This document shows, one piece after another, positions 47,697 to 58,419 of a stretch of 64,000 nt of DNA (within the stretch, counting starts at the first letter, position 1; each line of letters begins with the position of its first letter). A model generated the notes under the pieces. It was not told the origin of the DNA and did no database searches. It saw nothing but the letters and a program-made list of their open reading frames with translations. The translations under genes and the position numbers were made by a program. This DNA comes from Candidatus Cybelea septentrionalis (lineage in GTDB: Bacteria; Vulcanimicrobiota; Vulcanimicrobiia; Vulcanimicrobiales; Vulcanimicrobiaceae). Location of the stretch: positions 27,571-91,570 of the forward strand of contig PMHJ01000019.1 of assembly GCA_003158175.1 (NCBI GenBank), given 5' to 3'.

Positions 47697-50600
47697 GTGA
47701 CGAAGGTCTTTCTCACCAGGCCAGTCCTGGCAACGGTTTGCTCTTTAATCATCCTGATCGGCGGCCTGGTCGTCATGCCGACGTTGCCGCTGGCCCAGTA
47801 CCCTCAGATATCTCCACCGGTCGTCACCATCACGGCTTCGTACGTCGGGGCGGCTCCCCAGGCGGTCGAGGCGCAGGTCACGACACCGCTGGAAGAGGCG
47901 GTCAACACCGTTCAAGGCCTGCGTTACATCAGCTCGACCAGCTCGCAGGGCACGTCGACGATCACCTGCACGTTCACGCTCGAAACGAATCTCGATATTG
48001 CCGCCGCCGACGTGCAGAACTCCGTACAGTCGGCAATTGGCCAGCTACCCGCGACGGTGCAGCAAGTCGGCGTGCAGGTTAGTAAGAACTCGGGATCCTT
48101 CGTAATGGGCATCGCGCTCACGTCGGATACGAGCAAATATAACACGCTCTTTTTGAGCAACTACGCGCAGCTCAATATCGTCAACGACCTGTCGCGCGTC
48201 CCGGGCGTCTCGCTGGTCCGCGTCTTCGGCCAACGCCAGTACGCGATGCGGATCTGGATCAATCCCAACAAGCTGGCGCAACAGGGACTCGATGCCGGCG
48301 ACGTCGTGACGGCTTTGCAAGAGCAGAACGCCGAGATTGCCAGCGGAAGCATCGGCGCGGCTCCCGAGTCGGAAAAACAGCCGTATACCTACACCGTCAA
48401 TGCGTTGACGCAGCTTTCGAGCCCTCAGGAGTTCGGCAATATCATCCTCCGCGCGAATTCCAACGGCGGGTTCACGCGTTTGAGCGACGTCGCGCGCATC
48501 GAACTCGGCGCCGAAGACTACAGCACGGCTCTGCGCTTCAACGGCAATCCCGAAACCGTTGGCCTGGGCATCTTGCAGTATCCGACGGCTAACGCGCTGC
48601 AGGTCTCCAATGGCGTGCTGAGCGAGATGGGTACGCTCTCCAAGAACTTCCCGCAGGGCCTCCATTACACGGTCGCCTTCAATACGACCGATTTCGTTGC
48701 GGAATCGGTCAAAGAAGTCATCATCACGCTGCTGCTCTCCATCGTGCTGGTCGTGCTCGTGATCTACGTCTTCCTGCAGAATCCTCGCTCGACGCTGATT
48801 CCAGCGGTAACGATTCCCGTTTCGCTCATCGGAACGTTTTTCGTCATGAAGATCTTTGGCTTCACGATCAACACGATCACCCTCTTCGGCCTGACGCTGG
48901 CCACCGGTCTCGTCGTCGACGATGCGATCGTCGTCATCGAAAACATCGCCCGTCACATCGAGATGAACAAGGGGCGACAGAGCGGGATCGCGAGCGCAGC
49001 GGAGGCGATGCGTGAGATCCAGAGCGCGGTCGTCGCGTCGTCGCTCGTCCTGCTGGCCGTCTTTATTCCCGTCGGTTTCTTCCCCGGCACGACAGGGCAG
49101 CTTTACAAGCAGTTTGCCCTGACGATCGCGGCCGCAATCACGATTTCGCTCTTCCAAGCGCTGACGCTCGCGCCGGTGATGTCGGCGCGGCTGCTCACCG
49201 GCGACGTCGAGTCCCAGTTCTTCTTCTTCAAGTGGTTCAATGCGGGTCTCGCACGCTTCCGCCACTGGTATGCGTCGGAGTTACCGCGGCTCTTCCGGTT
49301 TCGCTGGCTCGCCGTGAGCATCTTCGGCCTGGCGCTGCTGGCGACGCTCTTCATGTTCGTGAAAACGCCGACGTCGTTCATTCCGAGCGAAGATCAGGGG
49401 TATTTCATCGTCTTGCTGCAGGCGCCCGAAGGAACCTCGCTCTCCGCCGAGACGGCGATCGCGGAGAAGGCCGAGGCCATCATTCGAAGCCAGCCGCAAG
49501 TCCGCTACATGTTCGACGTCGGAGGATTCAGTTTCACGGGAGCGGCGCCAAACCGCGGGCTGATGTTCTGCTTGCTCAAGCCATGGGGACAGCGCAAGGG
49601 CGCCGGCGACGGCATCGATGCGGTCATCAATCGCGTCAACTACGGATTCTTCAAGAATATTCCGCAGGCTCAGATCTTCGCGCTAAATCCGCCCGCCATC
49701 AATGGTGTGGGAAGCTTCGGAGGCTTTCAGTTCGAGCTCGAAGATCGCGGCAACGCGGGCCTCCCCGTCCTCACGAAGACCGCCTACGCCATCATGGGAG
49801 CCGCCGCGCAGGATCCGCGGCTGATGAACGTCTTCACGCAGTTTCGCCTGAATTCGCCGCAGGTCCAGCTCAACATCGATCGCAGCAAAGCGAAGGCCGT
49901 CGGCATTTCGTTAAACGACATCTTCGACACCCTCGAGGTCGATCTCGCCTCGCTCTACGTCAACAACTTCACCTTTCTCAATCGCTCGTGGCAGGTAGAC
50001 GTGCAGGCCGACGAGCCTTTCCGCAACCGCGTCTCGTCGCTGCAAGGCCTGTACGTAAGCTCCGGCTCTGCGGCAAACAATACCGCTGCCTCCATCAATC
50101 CGTTGGCGACCCCGGCGCCGTTTAGCCCCTCGGCCGGTACGAACGCGACGAACACCGTGATGACGCCCATCAGCGCCCTCGTGCAAATGCAGCAAGTGAA
50201 CACGGCCCCGATCATCACGCATTACAACCTCTATCGCAACATCGAGCTCAACGGAAACAACGCGCCGGGGCACGGTTCGGGCGAGGCGCTTACCGCGATG
50301 GATCAGATCGCGCAGAAAGTAATGCCGGCCGGCATGAGTTACGAATGGTCCGGTCTGCAGCTCGACGAGATCGCCGCCGGCAGCTTGAGCACGATCATTT
50401 TTGCGCTCGGCCTCGTCTTCGTCTTCCTCGTCTTGTCGGCCCAATACGAAAGCTTCATCGATCCGCTCATCGTCTTGCTGGCCGTGCCCGCGGCGCTCTT
50501 CGGCGCGCTCGGTTTCATGAACCTACGCCATTTGATTCCCATCCCCGGATTGTTCGATCCGAGTCTCGCGCAGGACGCGTACGCGCAGGTCGGATACGTC

Positions 50601-50990
50601 ATGCTGATCGGCCTCGCGAGTAAGAGCGCGATTTTGATCGTGGAGTTCGCTAATCAGCAACTGCGCGAAGGCGCGAGCGTCGTCCAGGCGGCAATGCGAG
50701 CCGCCCAAACTCGACTGCGCCCAATCTTGATGACGTCGATTGCGTTTATCATCGCAGTGATTCCGTTGGTCTTTGCGACCGGCGCCGGAAGCGCGGCGCG
50801 TCACTCGCTCGGCACCGTCGTCTTCGGCGGCATGCTCGTCTCAACGTTCCTGAATCTCGCGATCACGCCGGTGCTCTACGTCATCATTAAATCACTCGAA
50901 CTGCGTGGAAAACCCGCCGGACGCGATGGTCAAGCGAGTGGCAATCGTGGAGAAAAGGATTTGCAATCGTTAAGCCCAACCTCTGGATAA
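47697..50990 (+). CDS. RND efflux transporter, AcrB/HAE1 type
   Basis: 1097 aa, GTG start. Twelve membrane helices with the two large periplasmic loops; proton-relay GLVVDDAIVVIEN in helix 4 and Lys in GLASKSAILIVEF. It exports hydrophobic drugs across two membranes with an adaptor and an outer-membrane duct. No adaptor gene lies beside it, so it must use one encoded elsewhere. It implies a diderm cell. Confidence 0.95.
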   Translation: MTKVFLTRPVLATVCSLIILIGGLVVMPTLPLAQYPQISPPVVTITASYVGAAPQAVEAQVTTPLEEAVNTVQGLRYISSTSSQGTSTITCTFTLETNLDIAAADVQNSVQSAIGQLPATVQQVGVQVSKNSGSFVMGIALTSDTSKYNTLFLSNYAQLNIVNDLSRVPGVSLVRVFGQRQYAMRIWINPNKLAQQGLDAGDVVTALQEQNAEIASGSIGAAPESEKQPYTYTVNALTQLSSPQEFGNIILRANSNGGFTRLSDVARIELGAEDYSTALRFNGNPETVGLGILQYPTANALQVSNGVLSEMGTLSKNFPQGLHYTVAFNTTDFVAESVKEVIITLLLSIVLVVLVIYVFLQNPRSTLIPAVTIPVSLIGTFFVMKIFGFTINTITLFGLTLATGLVVDDAIVVIENIARHIEMNKGRQSGIASAAEAMREIQSAVVASSLVLLAVFIPVGFFPGTTGQLYKQFALTIAAAITISLFQALTLAPVMSARLLTGDVESQFFFFKWFNAGLARFRHWYASELPRLFRFRWLAVSIFGLALLATLFMFVKTPTSFIPSEDQGYFIVLLQAPEGTSLSAETAIAEKAEAIIRSQPQVRYMFDVGGFSFTGAAPNRGLMFCLLKPWGQRKGAGDGIDAVINRVNYGFFKNIPQAQIFALNPPAINGVGSFGGFQFELEDRGNAGLPVLTKTAYAIMGAAAQDPRLMNVFTQFRLNSPQVQLNIDRSKAKAVGISLNDIFDTLEVDLASLYVNNFTFLNRSWQVDVQADEPFRNRVSSLQGLYVSSGSAANNTAASINPLATPAPFSPSAGTNATNTVMTPISALVQMQQVNTAPIITHYNLYRNIELNGNNAPGHGSGEALTAMDQIAQKVMPAGMSYEWSGLQLDEIAAGSLSTIIFALGLVFVFLVLSAQYESFIDPLIVLLAVPAALFGALGFMNLRHLIPIPGLFDPSLAQDAYAQVGYVMLIGLASKSAILIVEFANQQLREGASVVQAAMRAAQTRLRPILMTSIAFIIAVIPLVFATGAGSAARHSLGTVVFGGMLVSTFLNLAITPVLYVIIKSLELRGKPAGRDGQASGNRGEKDLQSLSPTSG

Positions 50991-51044
50991 ACGCCTGATC
51001 GATTTAATAACTGTCGTCACCGGCGATTTCAGGGAGTTGCTTGC

Positions 51045-52274
51045 ATGCTCGGACGTTCACTTGGCGCGGTTCTCGCCGCAGTAGCGGCATTGGCGATTTT
51101 TGCTTCGGCAATACCGGCGCTGGCCGACGGCACCGAGAACGTTTATCAACAATCGATTCTTCCCGGCGCGAACACCGCGATCAAGAACTTCCTCGATCAA
51201 CAACAGGCGGCGCGCGAGAAGGCTCGGCGTCAGGCTTCGGCGACGAGCCCCAACGTTGCGCAAGCGTCGCCGGTTTCGCAGCAGCCCATCGGCCCCGTAA
51301 TAGCGCTGCCCGGCGAGAGGTTCACATATACCGCAGCGATTTCGGCGGCCAATCCATACGGCAACATCGGTTCGTACGGTAAGGGCTGGCTGATGGGCGG
51401 CACCGATCTCTCCGCAGCTTACCACCTCAACTGGTCGACGCGTGTGATGGTGAGCATGTTCCAGTTGCAGCATTGGCCGGAAGGCTTCAACAGCGGTTTA
51501 GCGCCGGTCTATCTTGCCGGCTTTCGCAACCCGGTCGGCTGCGCCGATCTGAGCGACGGGAATGCATGCGGTCCCGGAACGGGACGCAATATCAACGTGG
51601 CGACGAAGGACACGTTCGGCGTTTTCATGCTCAACAAGCTCTTCGTGATCAAATCCGACAAACTGCCGGGCCCACTGCCAATCGTCATTACGCCAACGTA
51701 TGTTGCTCGCGGCGGCATCATCGCATTTGCACCGGGGAACAACGACGTGGTTCCGTTCACGTATAACCTGCCTGACGGACCGGTCGAGAACATTCCGGTG
51801 CGTACCGCGCAGTACTATGCCGTCGCCGTCACCCTGCCATTTCTGAAGACGCCGAAGATGTTCGCGACGTTCACCGTCGCGCCGCAGTGGATCGTTCACA
51901 CTGCCGGAGCCAATGTCGGCAACTCGATGCAGCTTCCACAGGTACTCTACCTCGAGTACACGCCCACGCACACGACGACGCTCTTCTTCGAGCCTCAGAG
52001 CGCGCGCGACTATCTGCCGACCGATCCGTATCCCGAGCACCTCTTCGCGTATTTCTTGGGCGTATCGCAGCGGTTGACGAAGTACTCCTTCGTTCAGGCC
52101 GTGATCAATAGCGGCGGCGTGACGAATCAAGGGCCGGACGGCATCGTTGGAATCAAGTGCTTGACGGCCCAGCAAGCGATCAACAACGCATGCGGCTTGG
52201 CTATCGGCGGTCTAAAGGCGACGCAACTGCAGCTGGAGTTCGGGGTCGGCTCGCCTAACGTCTTTCCACTATGA
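51045..52274 (+). CDS. Putative outer-membrane beta-barrel protein
   Basis: 409 aa. Signal peptide ending ALADG; residues 25-75 a charged Gln/Ala helix; then alternating strands with aromatic ends (GWLMGGTDLSAAYHLNWSTRVMVSMFQL and similar) and a C-terminus of the barrel type ending in hydrophobics. It may be a channel. The RND gene lies 54 bp upstream. No family recognised. Confidence 0.65.
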   Translation: MLGRSLGAVLAAVAALAIFASAIPALADGTENVYQQSILPGANTAIKNFLDQQQAAREKARRQASATSPNVAQASPVSQQPIGPVIALPGERFTYTAAISAANPYGNIGSYGKGWLMGGTDLSAAYHLNWSTRVMVSMFQLQHWPEGFNSGLAPVYLAGFRNPVGCADLSDGNACGPGTGRNINVATKDTFGVFMLNKLFVIKSDKLPGPLPIVITPTYVARGGIIAFAPGNNDVVPFTYNLPDGPVENIPVRTAQYYAVAVTLPFLKTPKMFATFTVAPQWIVHTAGANVGNSMQLPQVLYLEYTPTHTTTLFFEPQSARDYLPTDPYPEHLFAYFLGVSQRLTKYSFVQAVINSGGVTNQGPDGIVGIKCLTAQQAINNACGLAIGGLKATQLQLEFGVGSPNVFPL

Positions 52275-52291
52275 GTTCCAGAGGCTACACT

Positions 52292-53935
52292 ATGAAAAAC
52301 TCGTACGCTCACCTTTTCATTACGTTGCTCGCGACCGCGGCGGTTACGGCCTGCGGCGGAGGGGGCGCAACCTCGAGCCAGCTTCTCCCGCTGCACTCAT
52401 CGCACGTACGGCCGCAGACGGCGATTCTTTCGAACATCGTCGGCGTAGGCGATAGTTTGACCGCAGGCTATCAGTCCAACGGATTCCTCGGAGCCGCGGG
52501 AGTGCAGACTCCTGCCGGGTACTCCGTCCCGCAGGGCCAAGAGAATGGCTGGTGGGCCGATCTCTACGAGCAGGCCTCAGGCCAATCGCTCGACGCTGCG
52601 ATCGCCCAAATGTACGACCCGTCGACGAGTCCGTTGCCTTTGATCACGAAACCCGGACTCAACAATCAGATCATACCTTATACCGCGGAATTCCCAATTC
52701 AGGAACAGAAGTCCGGCGACATCTGCACGGACAATGACGGTTTCAACGAGGCCGGTTACCACTTAAAGGGAGTCTCACGCGTACGGATGGACCCCGATTC
52801 CACTGAAATTCGCGACGTCGGCATCCCAGGCCTGACCCTCCACGAAGCCAACGTACTCCACGAGCCGCAGACCGACACCTGTAAATTTATCCCCGGTGTG
52901 CCTGGGCTTCTCAGCATGGTCGTCTCGGATGAGAGCGCTACGTTTTGGCCCGTGCTGGGAAACTTCACAAAACTCGGACCGAATCTTACGGACGTCAATG
53001 CCGCGGCATCGCGCCATCCGACCTTGGCCACCGTCTGGCTCGGCGCAAACGACGTGCTCAAGTATATGGGAAGCGGCGGACGTTTTGTCGGCGGCGATCG
53101 CAACGCAGCGCAAGCGGAGAGCGACTTACGTGCGACATTCTCCACGCTGGGGCACGCCGGAGCTCACATGGTTGTTGCCAATCTGCCGAACATTCTCGAA
53201 GTGGGTTATTTTCAGCGGGTCACCAATCCGAAGAGCTTTAAGGATTGCCAACTAAATACGTATGCATGGTGTCTTCTAAATCTTGCCTCTACCGCTATAA
53301 CCAAATCAGACGTCACGGCAATCGCAAACGAGTACCATCTCTCAACGCCGCAAGGCTGCGTACCCGCGTCCGTAACAAAGCCGTGCGGTTATCTCACGCT
53401 TCAGGGCGTTATCGAGATCACACAGTATTTCGAAGCGCACTACGGCAAGTTTGCGAATCTGGATTGCGCCGTGCCCGCGCCCAAGTGTAAGGTCGTGCCC
53501 GGAAGTGGATTGGGTAACTACTACATCACCCCCGAGTTTGCCGGCAAGATTCAGGCCCTCAACGACGCGATCAATCAGGGAATCGACGATGCCGCCACAG
53601 CCTCGCACGTTCCGCTCGTCGACGTTCAGGCGATCTTCCACGGGCTTGCGAGCGGAAATCCGTCCGATCCGTACTTTAAGTTGGCGGCATCGATCAATCC
53701 AGGAGTCTGTTGTACGCTGGGATACTTGTATGGGATACTGAGCTTCGACGGATTGCATCCGTCGAACACCGGCTACGCGCTCATTGCCTACGAGTTCATC
53801 GACACGATCAACAAAGCGTACGGAACGCATATCCCGCAGGTCGACGTCAAAGCTGTATACGACGGCAAACGCTGTAGCAACTCGAACTACTGTTACGCCG
53901 ATCCCTACGCGCCCCCTAACGACATACAATACTAA
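52292..53935 (+). CDS. SGNH/GDSL hydrolase lipoprotein
   Basis: 547 aa from ATG 52292 (AGAGG 7 nt upstream). Lipobox TAC followed by a Gly-rich run. Block I VGVGDSLTAGY, block III WLGANDVLKYMG, block V DGLHPSNTGYALIAYEF. Surface esterase or lipase of the SGNH fold. A second ATG 21 nt upstream overlaps the previous stop. Confidence 0.88.
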   Translation: MKNSYAHLFITLLATAAVTACGGGGATSSQLLPLHSSHVRPQTAILSNIVGVGDSLTAGYQSNGFLGAAGVQTPAGYSVPQGQENGWWADLYEQASGQSLDAAIAQMYDPSTSPLPLITKPGLNNQIIPYTAEFPIQEQKSGDICTDNDGFNEAGYHLKGVSRVRMDPDSTEIRDVGIPGLTLHEANVLHEPQTDTCKFIPGVPGLLSMVVSDESATFWPVLGNFTKLGPNLTDVNAAASRHPTLATVWLGANDVLKYMGSGGRFVGGDRNAAQAESDLRATFSTLGHAGAHMVVANLPNILEVGYFQRVTNPKSFKDCQLNTYAWCLLNLASTAITKSDVTAIANEYHLSTPQGCVPASVTKPCGYLTLQGVIEITQYFEAHYGKFANLDCAVPAPKCKVVPGSGLGNYYITPEFAGKIQALNDAINQGIDDAATASHVPLVDVQAIFHGLASGNPSDPYFKLAASINPGVCCTLGYLYGILSFDGLHPSNTGYALIAYEFIDTINKAYGTHIPQVDVKAVYDGKRCSNSNYCYADPYAPPNDIQY

Positions 53936-53941
53936 AGCTCC

Positions 53942-55906
53942 GTGCTGACCTGGCTGCGCGAGCTCGCGGCGACGGTCGGCACCTTCGATCGTTCGGCGCT
54001 CGAGCCGGGGTACGCGCTGCGCTGCACGATCGGCGTAGCAATTCCGCTCGTAATCGCGGCGATGCTCGGAAAGCCTTCGCTCGGCGTGGCCGCCGCGATC
54101 GGCGCCTTCATCACCGGGTTCACGTCGCTGCAGGGAATCTATCGCACGCGCATGCTGGCGATCCTGAGCGCGGCGTTGGGGATGGCGGCGACCAGCTTCA
54201 TCGGCGCGTTGGCGGCGCATTCCACCATCGGACTCATCGCGGCGACGGCGGTCGCCGGCTACGCATGCTCAACGATCGGTCAACTCGGCCCAGCGGCGGC
54301 GACGGTCGCGCTCAACTCACTGGTCGCCTTCGTGCTCTTTTCGAGCCAACCGTTGGCGCCGGGCGCCGCGCTGCTCCAATCGGCGCTCGTGCTGGGCGGC
54401 GGTCTCATTCAGGCAATTCTCGTTCTGCTCGCCTCGCCGGCGGAACGGCTAACCGCCGAACGCTCCGCGCTAGCAGAGGTTTATCAAAACCTCGCAGAAT
54501 ATGCGCGCGGCATCGCCGGCGGTTCGCCTGCAATGCCTCCGATCACGCCGTTTGCAACCGCGCGACAAGTCTTGGCCGATCCCCAGCCATTTGCGCGCGC
54601 CGCAGAACGCGCGCGCCTCGATCGTCTGTTGGAAGATTCGGAGGTCATTCGCAGGCGGCTGGGGGCGCTCGCAACAACCCGCGAGGTTCCTAAGGGCGTC
54701 TGCGACCTGCTCGACGCCATCACCGGCGTCTTGCGCGGCACTCTCAAGCCCGAAGCGCTCGAGGTACCGGAGATCTCCGGCGACTTGGGGGTGAACCTGC
54801 GCGACGCAGTGCTGGCAGCATCGATGCTCTCGAGCGGGCGACTTCCGACGCTGCATCTGCTCTCGAAGCCTCGCCCTGGACCCTACGTAGAAAATCACAT
54901 CGAATGGCGCAGCCTCGACTCCTTGCGTTCCGCACTGGTGATGAGCATTGCGATGCTCTTAGGGCGGCACTTCGAGGCCGATCGCGGCTATTGGATTCCC
55001 ATGACCGCGGCAATCGTGCTCCGCCCGGATTTTCAAACCACGTTCGTTCGCGGTTTCGGCCGCATCGCCGGAACCTTGATCGGCGCGGTCGTGGCGACGT
55101 TGGTGCTGAGGCTGGTGCGAGGACACGAGGCTCCCCAGGTGGCCGGGGTTATACTAGCGGCCGCGGCCGCTTACCTGACCTTCAGCCCGAACTATGCGCT
55201 CTTCACGGTGGCGATTACCTCGTTCGTGGTGCTGGTGCTCAGCATGCGCGGCCTTCCGGGAACGACGACGATCGCCGCGCGAATTCTCGATACCATTGCC
55301 GGCGGCGGCCTCGCGATGATCGGCTATCTAACGTTGCCGACGTGGGAACGCAAGCGCACGCGCGCACTTTTGGCAGATCTTCTCGACGCTCAGCGCGCCT
55401 TGGCGCATGCGATTTTGCGGGCGTACGTAACGCCGTCGGCGGAAGCTTTGCAGCGAATAGAGGCGGCGCGCACCGAAGCGTGGCGGATCCGCACATCCGT
55501 CGAGTCGTCGATCGAACGGACGCGTCAGGAACCCCATCGCCCGCATACGATCGCGGTCGGGCGCGCGCTTCGGATACTCGCAGTCACGCAGCGGTTCGCG
55601 CTCGCAAACCTCGCGCTCGAGAGCGAGGTCGGGACCCCGCTCCCGCCGGAGTGCGCCGCGGCCTTGGCCGGTTTCACCGATGCGCTCGACGACCGGATTG
55701 CCGAACTGGCGGCCGCGCTGCGCGAGTCGCGTCGCGCGATGCCCGAAGGTCGTCTAGCGGCGGCACTCGCCAACGCCGAAACCGAGCTGGCGACGCAGCT
55801 ATGCAGGAACGCGGAGTTCATCATCGAGCGATTGCAGGCGTACGCCGACGCAGCCGCGCGGATGGCGCGCCTCGTCGGGGTACCAAAGGTCGGCCCTTAC
55901 GCGTAG
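53942..55906 (+). CDS. FUSC/aromatic-acid exporter family protein
   Basis: 654 aa, GTG start. Two sets of about six membrane helices (30-165 and 335-460) separated by soluble helical domains, the FUSC/YccS-like plan with YWIPMTAAIVLRPDF. Likely exports aromatic acids or related compounds. Its end overlaps gdhA by 10 bp, tail to tail. Confidence 0.85.
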   Translation: MLTWLRELAATVGTFDRSALEPGYALRCTIGVAIPLVIAAMLGKPSLGVAAAIGAFITGFTSLQGIYRTRMLAILSAALGMAATSFIGALAAHSTIGLIAATAVAGYACSTIGQLGPAAATVALNSLVAFVLFSSQPLAPGAALLQSALVLGGGLIQAILVLLASPAERLTAERSALAEVYQNLAEYARGIAGGSPAMPPITPFATARQVLADPQPFARAAERARLDRLLEDSEVIRRRLGALATTREVPKGVCDLLDAITGVLRGTLKPEALEVPEISGDLGVNLRDAVLAASMLSSGRLPTLHLLSKPRPGPYVENHIEWRSLDSLRSALVMSIAMLLGRHFEADRGYWIPMTAAIVLRPDFQTTFVRGFGRIAGTLIGAVVATLVLRLVRGHEAPQVAGVILAAAAAYLTFSPNYALFTVAITSFVVLVLSMRGLPGTTTIAARILDTIAGGGLAMIGYLTLPTWERKRTRALLADLLDAQRALAHAILRAYVTPSAEALQRIEAARTEAWRIRTSVESSIERTRQEPHRPHTIAVGRALRILAVTQRFALANLALESEVGTPLPPECAAALAGFTDALDDRIAELAAALRESRRAMPEGRLAAALANAETELATQLCRNAEFIIERLQAYADAAARMARLVGVPKVGPYA

Positions 55907-57177
55907 ATGCCGCGGAGCAACGAGGCCTTGACGACGCGATCGATGGCCAGCGTGTACGCCGCCGTTCGCAACGTTGCGTTCCGAGAGTTCGCGATCGCGC
56001 GGATGGCGCGCAGGTTCGACAAGAGAAAGTCCTCGAGCTTCTCGTTAACCTCCGCTTCTTTCCAAAAGTAACCCATGCGGTCTTGCGCCCATTCGAAATA
56101 CGAGACGGTGACGCCGCCGGCATTGGCCATGATGTCGGGAATGACGACGATGCCTTTTTCGCGAAAAATTCGATCGGCTTCCGGCGTCGTTGGTCCGTTC
56201 GCGCCCTCGACCAAGAGCTTTGCCTGAACTTTCGACGCAATCTCGGCGGTAAACACCTTTTCGAGCGCTGCGGGAACGAGCACGTCGCAAGGGCTGGTCA
56301 ACAGCTCGGTGTTGGTGATCCTGTCTCCGCCTTTGAAGCCCTCGAGCGTTCCGAACTTGGACGTATGCTCCATCGCGCCGTAGACGTTGATACCTCCATC
56401 GTTGTAGTACGCGCCGGTGACGTCGGAGATGCCGACGACTTTACAGCCCCGCTCTTCGAACAGCTTTGCCGCATAGCGGCCGACGTTGCCGAAGCCCTGT
56501 ATTGCGATCGTCGCTTGTTCGGGGCGCAGACCCATCTCCGCCATCTCGTCGAGCGCGCAGATGGTTACGCCACGACCGGTCGCCTCCACGCGGCCGCGCG
56601 AACCGCCGATCTCCAGCGGTTTGCCGGTGACGACTCCGGGCATGTTCTGCCGGACGTGCATCGAGTACGTGTCCATGAACCACGCCATCACCTGCGGCGT
56701 CGTGTTGACGTCGGGCGCCGGAACGTCTTTATCCGGACCGACGACCTCCACTAGCTCCGCGGCGTACCGACGCGTAATGCGTTCCAGCTCGTTTGACGAG
56801 AGCGTTGCGGGATCGCAGGTGACGCCCCCTTTGCCGCCTCCGAACGGCAGATCGACCACCGCGCACTTCCAAGTCATCCAAAAGGCCAGCGCGGTAACTT
56901 CGTCGAGCGTCACGCCGGGATGGTAGCGGATGCCGCCCTTTGCCGGGCCGCGGGCGAAGTTGTACTGTACGCGATAACCGGTGTAGACCTCGAACTCGCC
57001 CGAATCGCGCTGGAACGGAATCGAGAAGATGATTTGGCGCGACGGATGAGTGAGAATGCGGCGCATGCCGCCGTCGAGTTCGAGCAGGTCGGCGGCCTCG
57101 TTGAAGTACGCGATCGCGTCGCCGAAGACAGAAACATCGCGAACGGAGGGCGCCGTTTCGCGCAGAGCAGTCGTCAT
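55897..57177 (-). CDS. gdhA: Glutamate dehydrogenase
   Basis: 426 aa. GPAKGGIRYHP with the substrate Lys, PFGGGKGGV with the catalytic Lys, PAPDVNT, and nucleotide site IQGFGNVGRYAAKL. Hexameric type. Interconverts glutamate and 2-oxoglutarate. Glu rather than Leu is inferred from size and motifs. Confidence 0.93.
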   Translation of the reverse strand: MTTALRETAPSVRDVSVFGDAIAYFNEAADLLELDGGMRRILTHPSRQIIFSIPFQRDSGEFEVYTGYRVQYNFARGPAKGGIRYHPGVTLDEVTALAFWMTWKCAVVDLPFGGGKGGVTCDPATLSSNELERITRRYAAELVEVVGPDKDVPAPDVNTTPQVMAWFMDTYSMHVRQNMPGVVTGKPLEIGGSRGRVEATGRGVTICALDEMAEMGLRPEQATIAIQGFGNVGRYAAKLFEERGCKVVGISDVTGAYYNDGGINVYGAMEHTSKFGTLEGFKGGDRITNTELLTSPCDVLVPAALEKVFTAEIASKVQAKLLVEGANGPTTPEADRIFREKGIVVIPDIMANAGGVTVSYFEWAQDRMGYFWKEAEVNEKLEDFLLSNLRAIRAIANSRNATLRTAAYTLAIDRVVKASLLRGIYA

Positions 57178-57217
57178 GCAATACCCTTTCCCGACTTTGC
57201 CGCCCGAGCCCCTCGAT

Positions 57218-58312
57218 TCATACGTTGAATCGGAAGTTCACGACGTCGCCCTCTTGCATTACGTACTCCCGGCCCTCGCTGCGGAGGCGCCCGGCGGCGC
57301 GCAACGCCTCCATGGTCTGGTACTGCACGTAATCCTCGTACGAGACGATCTCGGCCCGGATGAAACCCCGCTCGATATCGCTGTGAATCGTGCCGGCCGC
57401 CTGGGGAGCCTTCGTCCCCTTGCGAATCGGCCAGGCACGGGCTTCCTTTTCGCCCGCGGTGAGGAACGTCATCATGCCGAGCAGCTCGTAGGTTTCGGCC
57501 GCCAAATCGTCGAGGCCGCTGCGCTCGATGCCCAACTCCCGCGCAAACTCGGCCGCCTCGGATTCCGAGAGTCTTGCCAGTTCGGCTTCGACCTTACCGC
57601 TGAGCACGATGGCCCGCCCGCCGTCGGCCCGCGCGATCTCCTCGACGGTCCGCACCATGTCGGAGCCTTTGCCGATCTGGTCTTCGTCGACGTTCGCAAC
57701 GTAAAGGATCGGTTTGGCGGTCAGAAGGAACGAGTCGGCCGCGACCTGCGCCTCGAGCGAATCCGGCGGGAAACCTCGCGCCGGGCGTGCCTCCTCCAGT
57801 GCGGCGGTCAGCCGTTGCGCCGCGCCGAGGTACTCGCGCATTTTCGGGTCGGTTCGAATCTCGCGCTCGATCTTCGGTAACCGCTTGCGCATCGTCGCAA
57901 GATCTGCCAGCGCCAGCTCGATACCGATGATCTCACAGTCGCGGCGCGGATCGAGGGCGCCCTCAACGTGTGTGACCTCATCATCCTCAAAACAGCGAAC
58001 CACCATCGCGATCGCATTGGTCTCCCGGATGTGGCTCAAGAAGGCGTTGCCCAGTCCCTCGCCGGCACTGGCGCCGCGCACCAAGCCGGCGATGTCCACG
58101 AAGCGGACGGTCGCTGGGATAATTCGCGACGCGCCGGCGAGGCGTTGGAGGACTTGAAGGCGCGGATCAGGCACCGCGACCTCGCCCACGTTAGGCTCGA
58201 TCGTCGCAAACGGATAGTTTGCGGCCAGCGCCTGGGCCGAGCGTGTCAGCGCATTGAAGATGGTGGACTTGCCGACGTTCGGCAGGCCGACGATTCCGCA
58301 GGAGAGTGGCAT
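57218..58312 (-). CDS. ychF: YchF/Ola1-type ATPase
   Basis: 364 aa from ATG 58312; the frame extends upstream without support. G1 GLPNVGKST, DIAGLVRGAS, the NVDE that replaces NKxD and favours ATP, and C-terminal TGS domain ending EGDVVNFRFNV. Binds ribosomes and is linked to oxidative stress. Confidence 0.95.
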   Translation of the reverse strand: MPLSCGIVGLPNVGKSTIFNALTRSAQALAANYPFATIEPNVGEVAVPDPRLQVLQRLAGASRIIPATVRFVDIAGLVRGASAGEGLGNAFLSHIRETNAIAMVVRCFEDDEVTHVEGALDPRRDCEIIGIELALADLATMRKRLPKIEREIRTDPKMREYLGAAQRLTAALEEARPARGFPPDSLEAQVAADSFLLTAKPILYVANVDEDQIGKGSDMVRTVEEIARADGGRAIVLSGKVEAELARLSESEAAEFARELGIERSGLDDLAAETYELLGMMTFLTAGEKEARAWPIRKGTKAPQAAGTIHSDIERGFIRAEIVSYEDYVQYQTMEALRAAGRLRSEGREYVMQEGDVVNFRFNV

Positions 58313-58419
58313 ACTTGACAGCCCGCGGGTTCGGCCGCTCGCACTGCTCGCCCTTGCGCCGTCATAAGCGGTTGCATGCTCCGGCAAGAGAATGCGCCGG
58401 GGGCGTCGGATAGCTCTGG

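Noticed and set aside
48045..49265. 406-codon ORF antisense to the RND gene
   Set aside because: Highly charged mirror translation; the sense strand has clear transporter motifs.
54904..56754. 616-codon ORF across the FUSC and gdhA ends
   Set aside because: Out of frame with both real genes and without any fold-like pattern.
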